Shown: piece by piece, positions 1 to 7,177 of the stretch
Numbering within the stretch: the first letter of the stretch is position 1
How the letters are laid out: each line of letters starts with the position of its first letter
Translations under genes and position numbers: made by a program
From: JBKPFU01 sp046728975
GTDB taxonomy: Bacteria > Actinomycetota > Thermoleophilia > Gaiellales > Gaiellaceae
Length of the DNA: 8,488 bases
Assembly (NCBI GenBank): GCA_046728975.1
Contig: JBKPFU010000211.1
Location: 1-8,488 of the forward strand
Reading direction: 5' to 3'
Notes under the pieces: generated by a model
Database searches by the model: none
Seen by the model: the letters and a program-made list of their open reading frames with translations, nothing else
Told to the model about the DNA's origin: nothing

Positions 1-596
1 CGCTCGACCTCCTCCGGGGTCAGGTCTTGGGACAGCGCGTACGGAGACAGCCGCGCGTGGTGGAGGATCTCGTTCGCCCAGGCGCGCCCGATTCCGCCGA
101 TGACTCGCTGGTCGCGCAGCAGCGAGTGGAGGCGGCGGGACTCGGAAGCGAGGATGTCGCCCAGTCGATCCGCATCGACCTCCAGGGCGTCTGGGCCGAG
201 ATGCGCCAGCTCCTCCTCGGCGGCTTCGGGCGTGAGCAGCCAGACGCCGGCGCGCTTCTTCGGCCCGCCCTCGGTCAGCACGAGCTGCCCGCCGGCCTGA
301 AAGCGCAATCGGAGCGCGGGCATCTTCGGCTCCTTCTCGCCCGCACGGAGGTAGCGGAGGCGACCGGCGCTCATCAGGTGGATGAGCACGACGAGGTCGC
401 CGTCGTCCGTCGGGAAGAGCAGCCGCTTCGCGCGGCGCTCGGCGCCTTCGAAGCGGCGGCCTTCCAGCTCGCGCAGCGGCGGCTCGAACGTCTTCAGCGT
501 CGCGACGTGGGCCGGCCCCGCCTGCTCGATCGGGAAGGCGCCGACCGGTTCGTCGAGCGCGCGTCGGAGTGCTTCGACTTCAGGTAATTCAGGCAT
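1..596 (-). CDS. Fpg/Nei-family DNA glycosylase, N-terminal 198 codons (runs off the left edge)
   Basis: Bifunctional base-excision repair glycosylase/AP lyase family that removes oxidised bases from DNA. The protein opens with MPELPEVEALRR: Pro2 is the family's Schiff-base nucleophile after Met removal and Glu3 its acid partner. Lys57 in ERRAKRLL matches the catalytic/DNA-contact lysine of E. coli Fpg (QRRAKYLL). HLMSAGRLR (73-81) matches the HLGMSGSLR strand. GIGRAWANEILHHARLSP (168-185) matches the helix-two-turn-helix. The C-terminal zinc finger lies outside the window. The ATG start is well supported by AGGGA seven bases upstream (608-604). The usual void-filling RRF motif reads KKR (113-115), and the conserved Asn of GxGN is Arg171, so this is not a standard MutM and substrate preference cannot be assigned. 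It is divergent from the asparaginase gene. Family membership is secure; MutM versus Nei is not. Confidence 0.93.
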   Translation of the reverse strand, partial: MPELPEVEALRRALDEPVGAFPIEQAGPAHVATLKTFEPPLRELEGRRFEGAERRAKRLLFPTDDGDLVVLIHLMSAGRLRYLRAGEKEPKMPALRLRFQAGGQLVLTEGGPKKRAGVWLLTPEAAEEELAHLGPDALEVDADRLGDILASESRRLHSLLRDQRVIGGIGRAWANEILHHARLSPYALSQDLTPEEVE

Positions 597-820
597 CGTC
601 ACGTCCCTGGGCGGCGACCGCTCCCGCCACTGGCTCCGCCCTGGTTACGCCGCGGCTGCCTGACGCCGCTGGCGGTTGAGCGCGGGAAGCGCGTGATCCT
701 GGGACGCGTAGCGTTCTGCGCCGGCGCCGCTTGGCCGTACTACTTTGTACTGTCCTGCGCGTCGCCGGCTTGCCTCCTTTGCCAGCGACGCCCCAGGAAC
801 GTGACGAACAGCGATCCGTC
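597..820. other. Divergent intergenic region between the DNA glycosylase and asparaginase genes
   Basis: This 224-base stretch must hold the promoters of both flanking genes. The glycosylase ribosome-binding site (AGGGA, minus strand, 608-604) lies at its left end. On the plus strand TACTTT (741-746) fits the TAnnnT -10 pattern and sits beside a short GTAC-6-GTAC repeat (737-750), but no good -35 box lies 16-18 bases upstream, so I do not call a promoter. No credible small gene is seen. The plus-strand frame from TTG 731 runs into the asparaginase, but it precedes the conserved N terminus and is probably untranslated. Confidence 0.5.
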
Positions 821-1705
821 ATGACCGAGCCACTCAGCGTAGCCGTCTGCCGCGGGCACATCATCGAGTCGGTCCATCACGTGCACGCCGTCGCGGTTCA
901 GGACGGCTCGGTCGTCGCGGAGGCCGGCAATACCTCGCTTCTCACATCGCTGCGTTCGTCGGCGAAGCCGTTCCAGGCGCTCCCGCTCGCCCGCTCGCTG
1001 CCGATGCTCGAGGACCGAGACGTCGCCATCGCCTGTGCTTCCCACCGTGCCGAGCCGGACCAGATCGAGGCCGTCTGGGGGCTGCTGGAGAAGACGGGCG
1101 GCACGCCGGCCGAGCTCGAGTGTGGCGTGCAGGAGGGGCGTCCGCCGGAGCCGCTCTACCACAACTGCTCGGGCAAGCACGCCGCGATGCTCGCCGTCTG
1201 TCGCGCCGAAGGCTGGCCGACCAAGGGGTACCGGCTACCCGAGCACCCGCTCCAGCAGCTGCTGATGCGCGTGATGGCCGAGGCCGGCGGCGTTGAGGCG
1301 GGGGAGCTGGCGACGGCCACAGACGGCTGCGGCGTCGTCTGCTTCGCGTTGCCGCTGGAGCGCGTTGCGCTTGCGTTCGCCCGTCTGGAGCAGCTGGAGG
1401 GAGGCGATCGCATCGTCGCCGCGATGCGCGCGCATCCGAGGCTGATCGGCGGCGAAGACTCGACGGACACCCTGCTGATGGAGGCTCTCGACGGCTGGAT
1501 CGCCAAGGGCGGCGCGGAAGGGTTGATGTGCGCCGCCGGCGACGGCCTCGGTGTCGCCGTGAAAATCGCCGACGGCAACGGCCGGGCGCTGCGGCCGGCG
1601 CTGTCGAGGTTCATCGGCAGCCTCGGATTCGCGCTGCCCGACTTCGAGGAGATCCCGCTTCGCAACAGTCACGAAGAGGTCGTGGGCGAGATCGCTCCGG
1701 CCTGA
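821..1705 (+). CDS. L-asparaginase, Rhizobium etli type (Asparaginase_II family)
   Basis: Predicted cytoplasmic enzyme of 294 residues hydrolysing L-asparagine to aspartate and ammonia. It belongs to the R. etli AnsA-like class, unrelated to E. coli type I/II asparaginases. Visible family motifs are ESVHH (16-20), the catalytic SxxK in RSSAKPFQ (Ser46, Lys49), CASH with Ser74, the NCSGKH block (115-120) with the zinc-ligand Cys and Lys, TDGCG (167-171) with the Asp and Cys, GEDSTD (211-216), and Lys248 in GVAVKIADG, matching the second catalytic lysine. Equivalences come from recalled structures of the R. etli enzymes. Length is slightly below the roughly 330-350 usual for the family, partly from a short C terminus. 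ATG 821 is chosen because the conserved N terminus begins right after it. It has no good Shine-Dalgarno: the nearest AGGAA (795-799) is too far upstream. There is no signal peptide. It probably serves nitrogen scavenging. Confidence 0.94.
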   Translation: MTEPLSVAVCRGHIIESVHHVHAVAVQDGSVVAEAGNTSLLTSLRSSAKPFQALPLARSLPMLEDRDVAIACASHRAEPDQIEAVWGLLEKTGGTPAELECGVQEGRPPEPLYHNCSGKHAAMLAVCRAEGWPTKGYRLPEHPLQQLLMRVMAEAGGVEAGELATATDGCGVVCFALPLERVALAFARLEQLEGGDRIVAAMRAHPRLIGGEDSTDTLLMEALDGWIAKGGAEGLMCAAGDGLGVAVKIADGNGRALRPALSRFIGSLGFALPDFEEIPLRNSHEEVVGEIAPA

Positions 1706-1712
1706 AATTCCG

Positions 1713-1742
1713 TTCCCATTTTGCGAAGTTCGTGTGTAACAT
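1713..1742 (+). promoter_or_regulatory. Possible promoter for the sigma factor gene
   Basis: TTCCCA (1713-1718), an 18-base spacer and TAACAT (1737-1742) form a plausible housekeeping promoter just after the asparaginase stop. Transcription would start near 1749 and give a leader of about 100 bases. The -10 matches four of six consensus bases, including the key TA and final T. The -35 is weak. Position is the main support. Confidence 0.35.
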
Positions 1743-1750
1743 CCCGGCAC

Positions 1751-1797
1751 CGCGAGAGGGGAGCCGGGGAGGGGGGACCGAACCGGCTCGTCTCGTG
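1751..1797 (+). promoter_or_regulatory. Long imperfect hairpin in the sigma factor leader
   Basis: GAGCCGG (1761-1767) pairs perfectly with CCGGCTC (1783-1789) around a 15-base G-rich loop. Outside a small internal loop (three bases against one), CGAGA (1753-1757) pairs with TCTCG (1791-1795), extended by one wobble and one C-G pair. It would sit at the extreme 5' end of the sigma factor transcript if the promoter at 1713-1742 is right. Alternatively it terminates asparaginase transcription: it is followed by only TTT (1798-1800), so it is a poor intrinsic terminator. The pairing is seen in the sequence; the role is inference. Confidence 0.45.
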
Positions 1798-1847
1798 TTT
1801 CGGTAGGTCAGCTCCCGGTCCAGCCAAGCGCGAGAAAGCCGAGGTCA

Positions 1848-2945
1848 ATGCTCACTGTCGACATTTCTCTCCCAGATGTCGAAGAGCTTCAAAAGCTGGT
1901 ACAGGATGGAATCGAGAAAGGGTTTCTCAATTACGACGAGATCGCCGGCGGGCTCGAGGAGGTCGAGCTCAGCAAGGAGCAGATCGAAGACTTCTACACG
2001 TACCTGATCGACCACGGGGTCGAGCTCGTCGAAGGCGAGCAGCACAAGCACCCGCCGCACGAGCAGCCCGCGCTGGCCGAGGAGGAGCAGAAAGGCCCCA
2101 AGCTCGACCTCACGGTCGAGCCCTCGCTCGATTCACTGCGTCTTTACCTGCGCGAGATCGGGAAGGTGCCGCTCCTGACCGCCGACCAGGAGGTCTACCT
2201 CGCCAAGCGGATCGAGCGCGGCGACATGTCGGCCAAGATGCAGATGATCGAGGCGAACCTCCGCCTCGTCGTCTCGATCGCCAAGTCGTACCTCGGCCGC
2301 GGCCTCTCGTTTCTCGACCTTATTCAGGAAGGGTCGCTCGGCCTCATTCGCGCGGTGGAGAAGTTCGACTACCGCAAGGGCTACAAGTTCTCCACGTATG
2401 CCACCTGGTGGATCCGGCAGGCGGTGACCAGGGCGATCGCCGACAAGGCGCGGACGATTCGGATCCCGGTGCACATGGTCGAGAAGCTGAACAAGGTCGT
2501 GCACATCGAGCGCCAGCTCGTGCAGCGCCTCGGCCGTGAGCCGAGGCCTGACGAAATCGCGCACGAGCTGGAGATGACCACGAGCGAGGTGCGGGAGATC
2601 CTCCGTATGGCGCAGCATCCGGTCTCGCTCGAGAAGCCGATCGGGGAAGAGGAGGAGTCCGAGCTGGGCGACTTCGTGCAGGACGACCAGGCCGAGTCCC
2701 CGTTCGACACGGCCTCCGTCTCGCTCCGGCGCGAGGACATCGAGCACGCGCTCTCCTCGCTGCCCGAGCGCGAGCGCAAGGTGATCGAGCTTCGCTTCGG
2801 CCTGACCGGCGAGCAGCCGTGCACGCTCGAGGAGGTCGGGAGGGCGTTCGGCGTGACACGCGAGCGCATCCGCCAGATCGAGAACAACACGCTCAAGAAG
2901 CTCCAGTCCCTGCCCGAAGCGCAAGGCCTCAAGGACTGCGTCTAA
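1848..2945 (+). CDS. rpoD: Primary RNA polymerase sigma factor, sigma-70 group 1 (RpoD/SigA)
   Basis: Directs RNA polymerase to -10/-35 promoters; 365 residues. A region 1.1-like segment lies at about 9-63 (EELQKLVQDGIEKGF onward), followed by an acidic His/Pro linker. Region 1.2 follows (95-126, DSLRLYLREIGKVPLL), then regions 2.1-2.4 (134-204) with NLRLVVSIAK, LDLIQEGSLGLIRAVEKFDY and the promoter-melting and -10-reading stretch GYKFSTYATWWIRQAV. Region 3 is 209-255, the sigma finger about 257-280, and region 4 296-358 with helix-turn-helix TLEEVGRAFGVTRERIRQIE. All four regions are intact, and region 1.1 marks it as group 1 rather than an alternative factor. The N terminus is short, unlike the long extension in many Actinomycetia. 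ATG 1848 is preceded by a weak purine stretch (GAGG, 1841-1844). It is a single gene with its own leader, and a hairpin follows the stop. Confidence 0.95.
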   Translation: MLTVDISLPDVEELQKLVQDGIEKGFLNYDEIAGGLEEVELSKEQIEDFYTYLIDHGVELVEGEQHKHPPHEQPALAEEEQKGPKLDLTVEPSLDSLRLYLREIGKVPLLTADQEVYLAKRIERGDMSAKMQMIEANLRLVVSIAKSYLGRGLSFLDLIQEGSLGLIRAVEKFDYRKGYKFSTYATWWIRQAVTRAIADKARTIRIPVHMVEKLNKVVHIERQLVQRLGREPRPDEIAHELEMTTSEVREILRMAQHPVSLEKPIGEEEESELGDFVQDDQAESPFDTASVSLRREDIEHALSSLPERERKVIELRFGLTGEQPCTLEEVGRAFGVTRERIRQIENNTLKKLQSLPEAQGLKDCV

Positions 2946-2953
2946 GGACCGTC

Positions 2954-2972
2954 GGGGAACCCCTGGTTCCCC
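2954..2972. terminator. Compact hairpin between convergent genes, probable bidirectional terminator
   Basis: GGGGAACC (2954-2961) and GGTTCCCC (2965-2972) form a perfect eight-base stem with a three-base loop, nine bases after the sigma factor stop and 20 bases from the stop of the convergent membrane protein gene. Neither side has a T-run, only CCTCCTTC on the plus side, so termination may be weak or depend on Rho, as in many GC-rich genomes. Position between converging genes supports the call. Confidence 0.65.
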
Positions 2973-2992
2973 CCTCCTTCAGAACGACCCGC

Positions 2993-5089
2993 TTACACGG
3001 CTGCCGTCGGCGTGCCGCAGAAGAGCCCTACAAACGACGGCTCCTGGGCCATGACGCTGATCGGCCGGCCGTCTCCGAGGTAGCCGGGCCGCTTCGTTAG
3101 CCAGCGGAGCTTCCACGGCCCGCGGGAGTCGGCGCGGAAGGTCAGCACCCTCCGCTCCAGCGGCCGGATGACGATCGCGCGCTCGACGCCGGGCGCGCGG
3201 AACACGACCCGCGTTGGCTCCGTGCCTGCCGGCAGCCAGGCGACGAAGCGAAGCGTTCCGCGGACGCGGCCGCCCGGCGCCGGGAAGACCTTCACGTTCC
3301 CCGACTGCGCCAGCCACGAATCGTGGTAAAGGCCGCCGACGAACATCGTCATCCGCGGCGTCGAGAGTGGCCGCCAGAGCTCGTAGTCGTTACCTCGGGC
3401 AATACGAACGGCGCCGCGGAACCGCGCGCGGACGCCGTGGTTGGAGATCGCGAACGGCTTATGGATCGGCGTGCCGACCACCGTCATCGCGCCGTCGCCG
3501 CGCAGGCGCACGACCTTCGATCCGAAGGCATCGATGCCGGTCGCGCCGTCGAGGAACAGCACGTCCTTGAGGGACGTGTTCCAGAAGAGCTCCTCGTGCG
3601 CGCGCGCGTGTGGCGTAGTAGGAGTCTGGATCAGCAACGTCGAGCCCAGACCGGCGTGGTCGATCCAGCGAGCGTCGGCCGGCAGGTAGTCCCGGCGCAC
3701 GGACGCGGCCACGTGATGGTCGAAGGCAACGGCGCCCGCCGAGGAGGCGCCGACGAAGAGCAGCGCAGCGGCCACCGCGGTCGGGGCGAGGCGCACCCGG
3801 TAGGCCACCGCGATCGCGAGCAGCGACAGCCCGGCCACGACGACGGCAACCGCAAGCGAGCCGGTGTCGATTCCGACGGCCTTCTCCAACCGGAAGACCG
3901 CGAGCAGGAACGGCGAGTCCTGCTTGCCGTCGCCGATCGTGTAGCCCGATAGCGGCACCCGGGCCGACAGTGCGATGAGAACGAGCGCGATCCCGGCGAC
4001 GGCTCGCCGCGCGGTCGCCCCGCGTTTGATGTATAGGCAGAAGGCGGGAAAGGCGAGCGGCAGCAGCGTCATCAGATAGCGCTCCTGAAAACGGCTCGAG
4101 CCGTTCGACGCATACAGCGCCGCCTCCGCGAACAGCGCTCCCGCGTAGGCAACGGTCAAGGCCCCGAACGCTCGCTCGACCTGGGTGCGCGGGCGGGCCA
4201 GCGCGAGCCACAGACCGATGAGCGCGCCGGGAACGATCACCCATCCAGCCGAGTAGGCGAGAAGCATGCCGTCGGTCCCGACCCAATGGGCGATCGCAGC
4301 GGGGCGAACGCCGAGGTCGGCGACGCCCGAGTAATAGCCGAGTAGGCGCGAAGGGCCGAAGGCCAAGGAGCCGACGAGCGGCATCGCGAGCAGCGCGAGC
4401 GTGAAGCGGTAGCGCGAGAGCACCGGCCTGACTCCGCGCTCCACGACCAGCGCCGCGACGAGGAACGCGACCGGCAGCACCACGTATTGCACCCGCGCGA
4501 AGGTGGCGAGCCCGGCGAACGCGAGAAACGCAAGCTGCGCGCGCCTCGTCGGCGCCGAGAGCGTGCGGACGCCTGCGTAGATCGCGGCGAGTGCCAGGGT
4601 GTACGCGATCGGGTCGGCCAGCAAGAAGGAGCTGAAGAAGAGGTCGGGCGAGGCGACGGTCAGCGCCGCTCCCGCAAGCGCCCAGCCGGCGCCGAGGCCG
4701 AGCCGCCGGACGAGTAGATAAATGGGAACTGCGGCGAGCGACATCGCGAGTGCGTTCTCCGCCTGCGTCAACCGGTACGCGAGCCCCGGGTCGCGAGGCA
4801 GCCAGAACGGCGCCGCCAGCAACGGCTCCAGCATCGCCGGGAAATGCGCCGACGCGCCCCGAATCACCGGGCGCCCGTGCTCGGCGAGCGAGCGTGCGAT
4901 CGTCGAATAGATGTACTCGTCCGGGAAGTAGAGCGGCGTCGCGTGACCGAGGGCGGCTACCAGCCGGACGAGAAAGCTGGCCGCGACGATTCCTGCCAGC
5001 GCGACCCAGGCGGGAATCGCGGCGAGCCGCTCGAGGCCAAGCGGAAGCCGCACCGTCCCGGACCGCGGAACACCGACGTCGATCGCCAC
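2993..5089 (-). CDS. GT-C-like multipass membrane glycosyltransferase with C-terminal extracytoplasmic domain
   Basis: A 698-residue integral membrane protein, probably a lipid-linked-sugar-dependent transferase of the PMT/ArnT-like GT-C superfamily. A cytoplasmic N terminus precedes a first membrane helix (about 25-46). The first outer loop carries LYFPDEYIYSTIARSLAEHG with Asp57-Glu58, in the place of the acidic catalytic motif of GT-C enzymes. About eleven to thirteen hydrophobic segments follow to residue 455. FQERYLM (334-340) resembles a conserved RY motif before a late helix. Residues 460-698 are soluble, rich in short strands, and probably face outward. Donor and acceptor cannot be read. 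GTG 5089 is the earliest workable start, because an in-frame TAG lies ten codons upstream. Its Shine-Dalgarno is poor: AAGG is only one base away. The zinc-ribbon gene ends 45 bases upstream on the same strand, so the two are probably co-transcribed. The superfamily is likely; exact activity is unknown. Confidence 0.8.
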   Translation of the reverse strand: MAIDVGVPRSGTVRLPLGLERLAAIPAWVALAGIVAASFLVRLVAALGHATPLYFPDEYIYSTIARSLAEHGRPVIRGASAHFPAMLEPLLAAPFWLPRDPGLAYRLTQAENALAMSLAAVPIYLLVRRLGLGAGWALAGAALTVASPDLFFSSFLLADPIAYTLALAAIYAGVRTLSAPTRRAQLAFLAFAGLATFARVQYVVLPVAFLVAALVVERGVRPVLSRYRFTLALLAMPLVGSLAFGPSRLLGYYSGVADLGVRPAAIAHWVGTDGMLLAYSAGWVIVPGALIGLWLALARPRTQVERAFGALTVAYAGALFAEAALYASNGSSRFQERYLMTLLPLAFPAFCLYIKRGATARRAVAGIALVLIALSARVPLSGYTIGDGKQDSPFLLAVFRLEKAVGIDTGSLAVAVVVAGLSLLAIAVAYRVRLAPTAVAAALLFVGASSAGAVAFDHHVAASVRRDYLPADARWIDHAGLGSTLLIQTPTTPHARAHEELFWNTSLKDVLFLDGATGIDAFGSKVVRLRGDGAMTVVGTPIHKPFAISNHGVRARFRGAVRIARGNDYELWRPLSTPRMTMFVGGLYHDSWLAQSGNVKVFPAPGGRVRGTLRFVAWLPAGTEPTRVVFRAPGVERAIVIRPLERRVLTFRADSRGPWKLRWLTKRPGYLGDGRPISVMAQEPSFVGLFCGTPTAAV

Positions 5090-5134
5090 GCCTTGGCTAT
5101 CGGCAGTCGCTCCCTATCCCTTGAAGGAGTGACT

Positions 5135-5311
5135 TCAGCCGGCTTCCGGTTCGTCCCCATCGGCGCGTTCGAGCGGGACGAACAGGTTGCAGTGTGGGCA
5201 CTTGAAGCCGCGTTGCCCCGGCGTTCCCTCTCCCAACAGCTCGGCCGAGAACGGCTTCTTGCAGTGCGGACAGACGACCTCGTAGACGTCCGCCGCCCGC
5301 AGCTCGCTCAC
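5135..5311 (-). CDS. Small zinc-ribbon protein (two CPHC knuckles), 58 residues
   Basis: The short protein has two CPHC knuckles, Cys14-Cys17 and Cys38-Cys41, 24 residues apart, spanning CPHCKKPFSAELLGEGTPGQ and FKCPHCNLFVPLERAD. This is the classic treble-clef/zinc-ribbon arrangement binding one zinc. The tail is acidic. I recognise no named family; such proteins act as nucleic-acid-binding or assembly factors, but no role can be assigned. The cysteines and CPHC repeats would not survive in an antisense shadow, which supports it being real. GTG 5311 is chosen because the folded part starts right after it and an extended -10 lies six bases upstream, suggesting a leaderless transcript. An in-frame ATG at 5377 would add 22 residues (MTVGRKIPGVRAVKPTL and on) and cannot be excluded. 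The membrane glycosyltransferase gene follows 45 bases downstream. Confidence 0.75.
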   Translation of the reverse strand: MSELRAADVYEVVCPHCKKPFSAELLGEGTPGQRGFKCPHCNLFVPLERADGDEPEAG

Positions 5312-5317
5312 CGAGCC

Positions 5318-5326
5318 AACGTAGCA
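5318..5326 (-). promoter_or_regulatory. Candidate extended -10 for the zinc-ribbon gene (leaderless)
   Basis: Read on the minus strand, TGCTACGTT is an extended -10 (TGn followed by TAnnnT) ending exactly six bases before GTG 5311. Transcription would begin at or next to the start codon, giving a leaderless mRNA, which is common in actinobacteria. No -35 box is visible at the right spacing. Confidence 0.35.
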
Positions 5327-5437
5327 GAGGGTCGGTTTGACCGCGCGAACGCCGGGTATCTTGCGGCCAACGGTCATACACCGTGATGCGGGAGGCGCTG
5401 CGTGGGGTCCGCGGCGCCTCCTTCGTTTTGGCCGGGT

Positions 5438-5443
5438 TAGCGT
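5438..5443 (+). promoter_or_regulatory. Candidate -10 for the second membrane protein gene (leaderless)
   Basis: TAGCGT fits TAnnnT and ends six bases before ATG 5450, the same geometry as for the divergent zinc-ribbon gene. There is no Shine-Dalgarno before this ATG. There is no -35 resemblance, so the call rests on spacing and the absent ribosome-binding site. Confidence 0.25.
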
Positions 5444-5449
5444 GCGCGC

Positions 5450-7156
5450 ATGGGCCTCGGGCGCGTTCGGAGCGGAGTTCCGTCTGTGGTCGTCGTCTGC
5501 GTGACCCTGGCGGCGACGGTGCTCGCGCTGAAGCTCTGGCGCGCCGACCTCGACGTCCCGTTCGCGTACTCCGGCGACGGCAACTTCGCGCACATGATCG
5601 TGAAGGGAATCGACGACCACGGCTGGTACGAGCAGAACCCGTCGCTCGGCGCGCCGGACGGGCAGCAGCTCTACGACTACCCGGTGATGAACGGTGACGA
5701 CCTCAACGCGGTCGTCTTCTGGTTGCTGGGGCTGCTCGCTGCGAGCGCCACGGCCATGAACCTGTTCTACGTCGCGACGTATCCGCTCGCCGCGCTCGCG
5801 GCGTTCCTGGTCTTCCGCCGCCTCGGCCTTTCGATCGCGAGCGCAGGTGTCTGTTCGATCCTGTACGCGCTGCTGCCCTATCACCTGTTGCGGGGCGAGC
5901 AGCACCTGCTGCTCGCCGGCTACTACTCGGTGCCCGTCGCGGCCTGGCTGGCGCTTGCGGTCCTGCGGGGCGATCCGATGTTCGCCGGCTGGCGGTCGCG
6001 GATCACGCTGACGACGCTCTTGCTCTGCGCCCTGGTCGCCTCGGCGTCGGGCTCCTTCTACTACTCCGGCTTCGCGATCATCCTGGTCGCGGCGGCGGCC
6101 ATTCTGGCCTGGCGGCGCGAAGCGCTCGTCGCCGGCGCGCTCGTGATCGGCGCCATCCTCGCGGTCACGTTGGTCGAGCTCTCGCCGGCGCTCGTTTATC
6201 GCGCCGTTCACGGCAAGAACGGCGAGGCCTTCGTTCGCCCGCGGCTGTCGGGCGAGGCGTACGCACTCAAGTTCACCCAGCTGGTGCTGCCGACGGACGT
6301 CCACCGGGTCGGCACGCTCGCAAGGCTGACGCGGAAGTACGAGGAGAAGTCGCCGGTGCCGCAGACCGAAGCGAAGAGTGCGGCGCTCGGCGTGGTAGGA
6401 GCGGTGGGGTTTCTGTGGCTGCTCGCGGTCGCGCTGTGGTCGGTCGTGCGCGTCGCGCCGCGGCTCCCGCCTTTGCACCGCCAGGCGGCCGCGTTGACCG
6501 TCGTCGTGTTTCTCGTGGCGACCCTCGGCGGGCTGTCGACGCTGATCACCGCCGCCGTTCCCGTCCTGCGGGCCTGGAACCGGCTGTCGATCGTGATCGC
6601 CTTCTTCGCCTTGCTCGCGGTCGGACTGCTGCTGGATGCGCTGCGCGCGCGGATGCCGGCGCTTGCGCTGGCAATCACGGCGGCGGTTCTCGTGCTCGGG
6701 CTCCTCGACCAGACCAGTGACCGGCTCGTTCCTGCGTACGGCGCGACCGACGCCGCGTGGAAGAGCGATCGGAGCTTCGTCCGCTCTATCGAGAGCCGAC
6801 TGCTCGACGAGGGGATGGTCTACCAGCTTCCCTACATGCCGTTTCCGGAGGCCGGGAGCATCGGGCGCATGAGCGACTACGACCACGTGAACCCGTACCT
6901 GCACTCCTCCCGCCTGCGCTGGAGCTACGGCGCGATGCGCGGCCGGCCCGCCGACTGGGCCGAGCGCTTCAGGAACGCACCGATGAGCCAGCTTCTGCCC
7001 GAGCTCCGGCGGCGCGGCTTTCGGGGGATCGAGATCGACCGCTTCGGCTATCCCGACAACGGCGTGGGCGTGGAGTCGGACCTCCGACGGGAGCTGCGCG
7101 AATCGCCCCTCGTCAGCGGAGACCGCCGCCTCTCGTTCTTCCAGCTCGGTCGCTAG
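5450..7156 (+). CDS. Multipass membrane protein of the 'sugar translocase'/GT-C-like type
   Basis: A 568-residue membrane protein. A signal-anchor-like helix (about 11-29) is followed by an outer loop with SGDGNFAHMIVKGIDDHGWY (41-60) and NPSLGAPDG (63-71), resembling the DG-containing first loop of large membrane proteins often annotated as sugar translocase. RGEQHLLLAGYY (148-159) and roughly nine to eleven further hydrophobic stretches run to about residue 418, including a NRLSIVIAFFALLAVGLLLD segment. The soluble C-terminal part has YQLPYMPFPE (458-467), then YDHVNPYLHSSRLRWSYGAM (477-496), and ends in an RRGFRGIEIDRFGY segment. I recall these blocks as conserved in this poorly characterised family. 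It probably handles polyprenyl-linked sugar or a polysaccharide, with substrate unknown. It differs clearly from the 698-residue minus-strand protein, so they are not duplicates. The gene is divergent from the zinc ribbon, and the beta-propeller gene follows after 21 bases. Confidence 0.82.
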   Translation: MGLGRVRSGVPSVVVVCVTLAATVLALKLWRADLDVPFAYSGDGNFAHMIVKGIDDHGWYEQNPSLGAPDGQQLYDYPVMNGDDLNAVVFWLLGLLAASATAMNLFYVATYPLAALAAFLVFRRLGLSIASAGVCSILYALLPYHLLRGEQHLLLAGYYSVPVAAWLALAVLRGDPMFAGWRSRITLTTLLLCALVASASGSFYYSGFAIILVAAAAILAWRREALVAGALVIGAILAVTLVELSPALVYRAVHGKNGEAFVRPRLSGEAYALKFTQLVLPTDVHRVGTLARLTRKYEEKSPVPQTEAKSAALGVVGAVGFLWLLAVALWSVVRVAPRLPPLHRQAAALTVVVFLVATLGGLSTLITAAVPVLRAWNRLSIVIAFFALLAVGLLLDALRARMPALALAITAAVLVLGLLDQTSDRLVPAYGATDAAWKSDRSFVRSIESRLLDEGMVYQLPYMPFPEAGSIGRMSDYDHVNPYLHSSRLRWSYGAMRGRPADWAERFRNAPMSQLLPELRRRGFRGIEIDRFGYPDNGVGVESDLRRELRESPLVSGDRRLSFFQLGR

Positions 7157-7177
7157 AGCAATACTGCGCGGAGGCCG

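Noticed and set aside
27..587. Plus-strand open frame across the left edge
   Set aside because: It is antisense to the clear MPELPEVE glycosylase frame, which has its own Shine-Dalgarno.
801..824. Seven-codon GTG frame overlapping the asparaginase ATG (ATGA overlap), possible leader peptide
   Set aside because: The only Shine-Dalgarno-like AGGAA is one base from the GTG, too close to work well, and the peptide has a single Asn codon, so an attenuator is not supported.
5337..5362. TTGACC with TATCTT as a plus-strand promoter for the second membrane protein
   Set aside because: The spacer is only 14 bases, outside the 16-18 range for a sigma-70 promoter.
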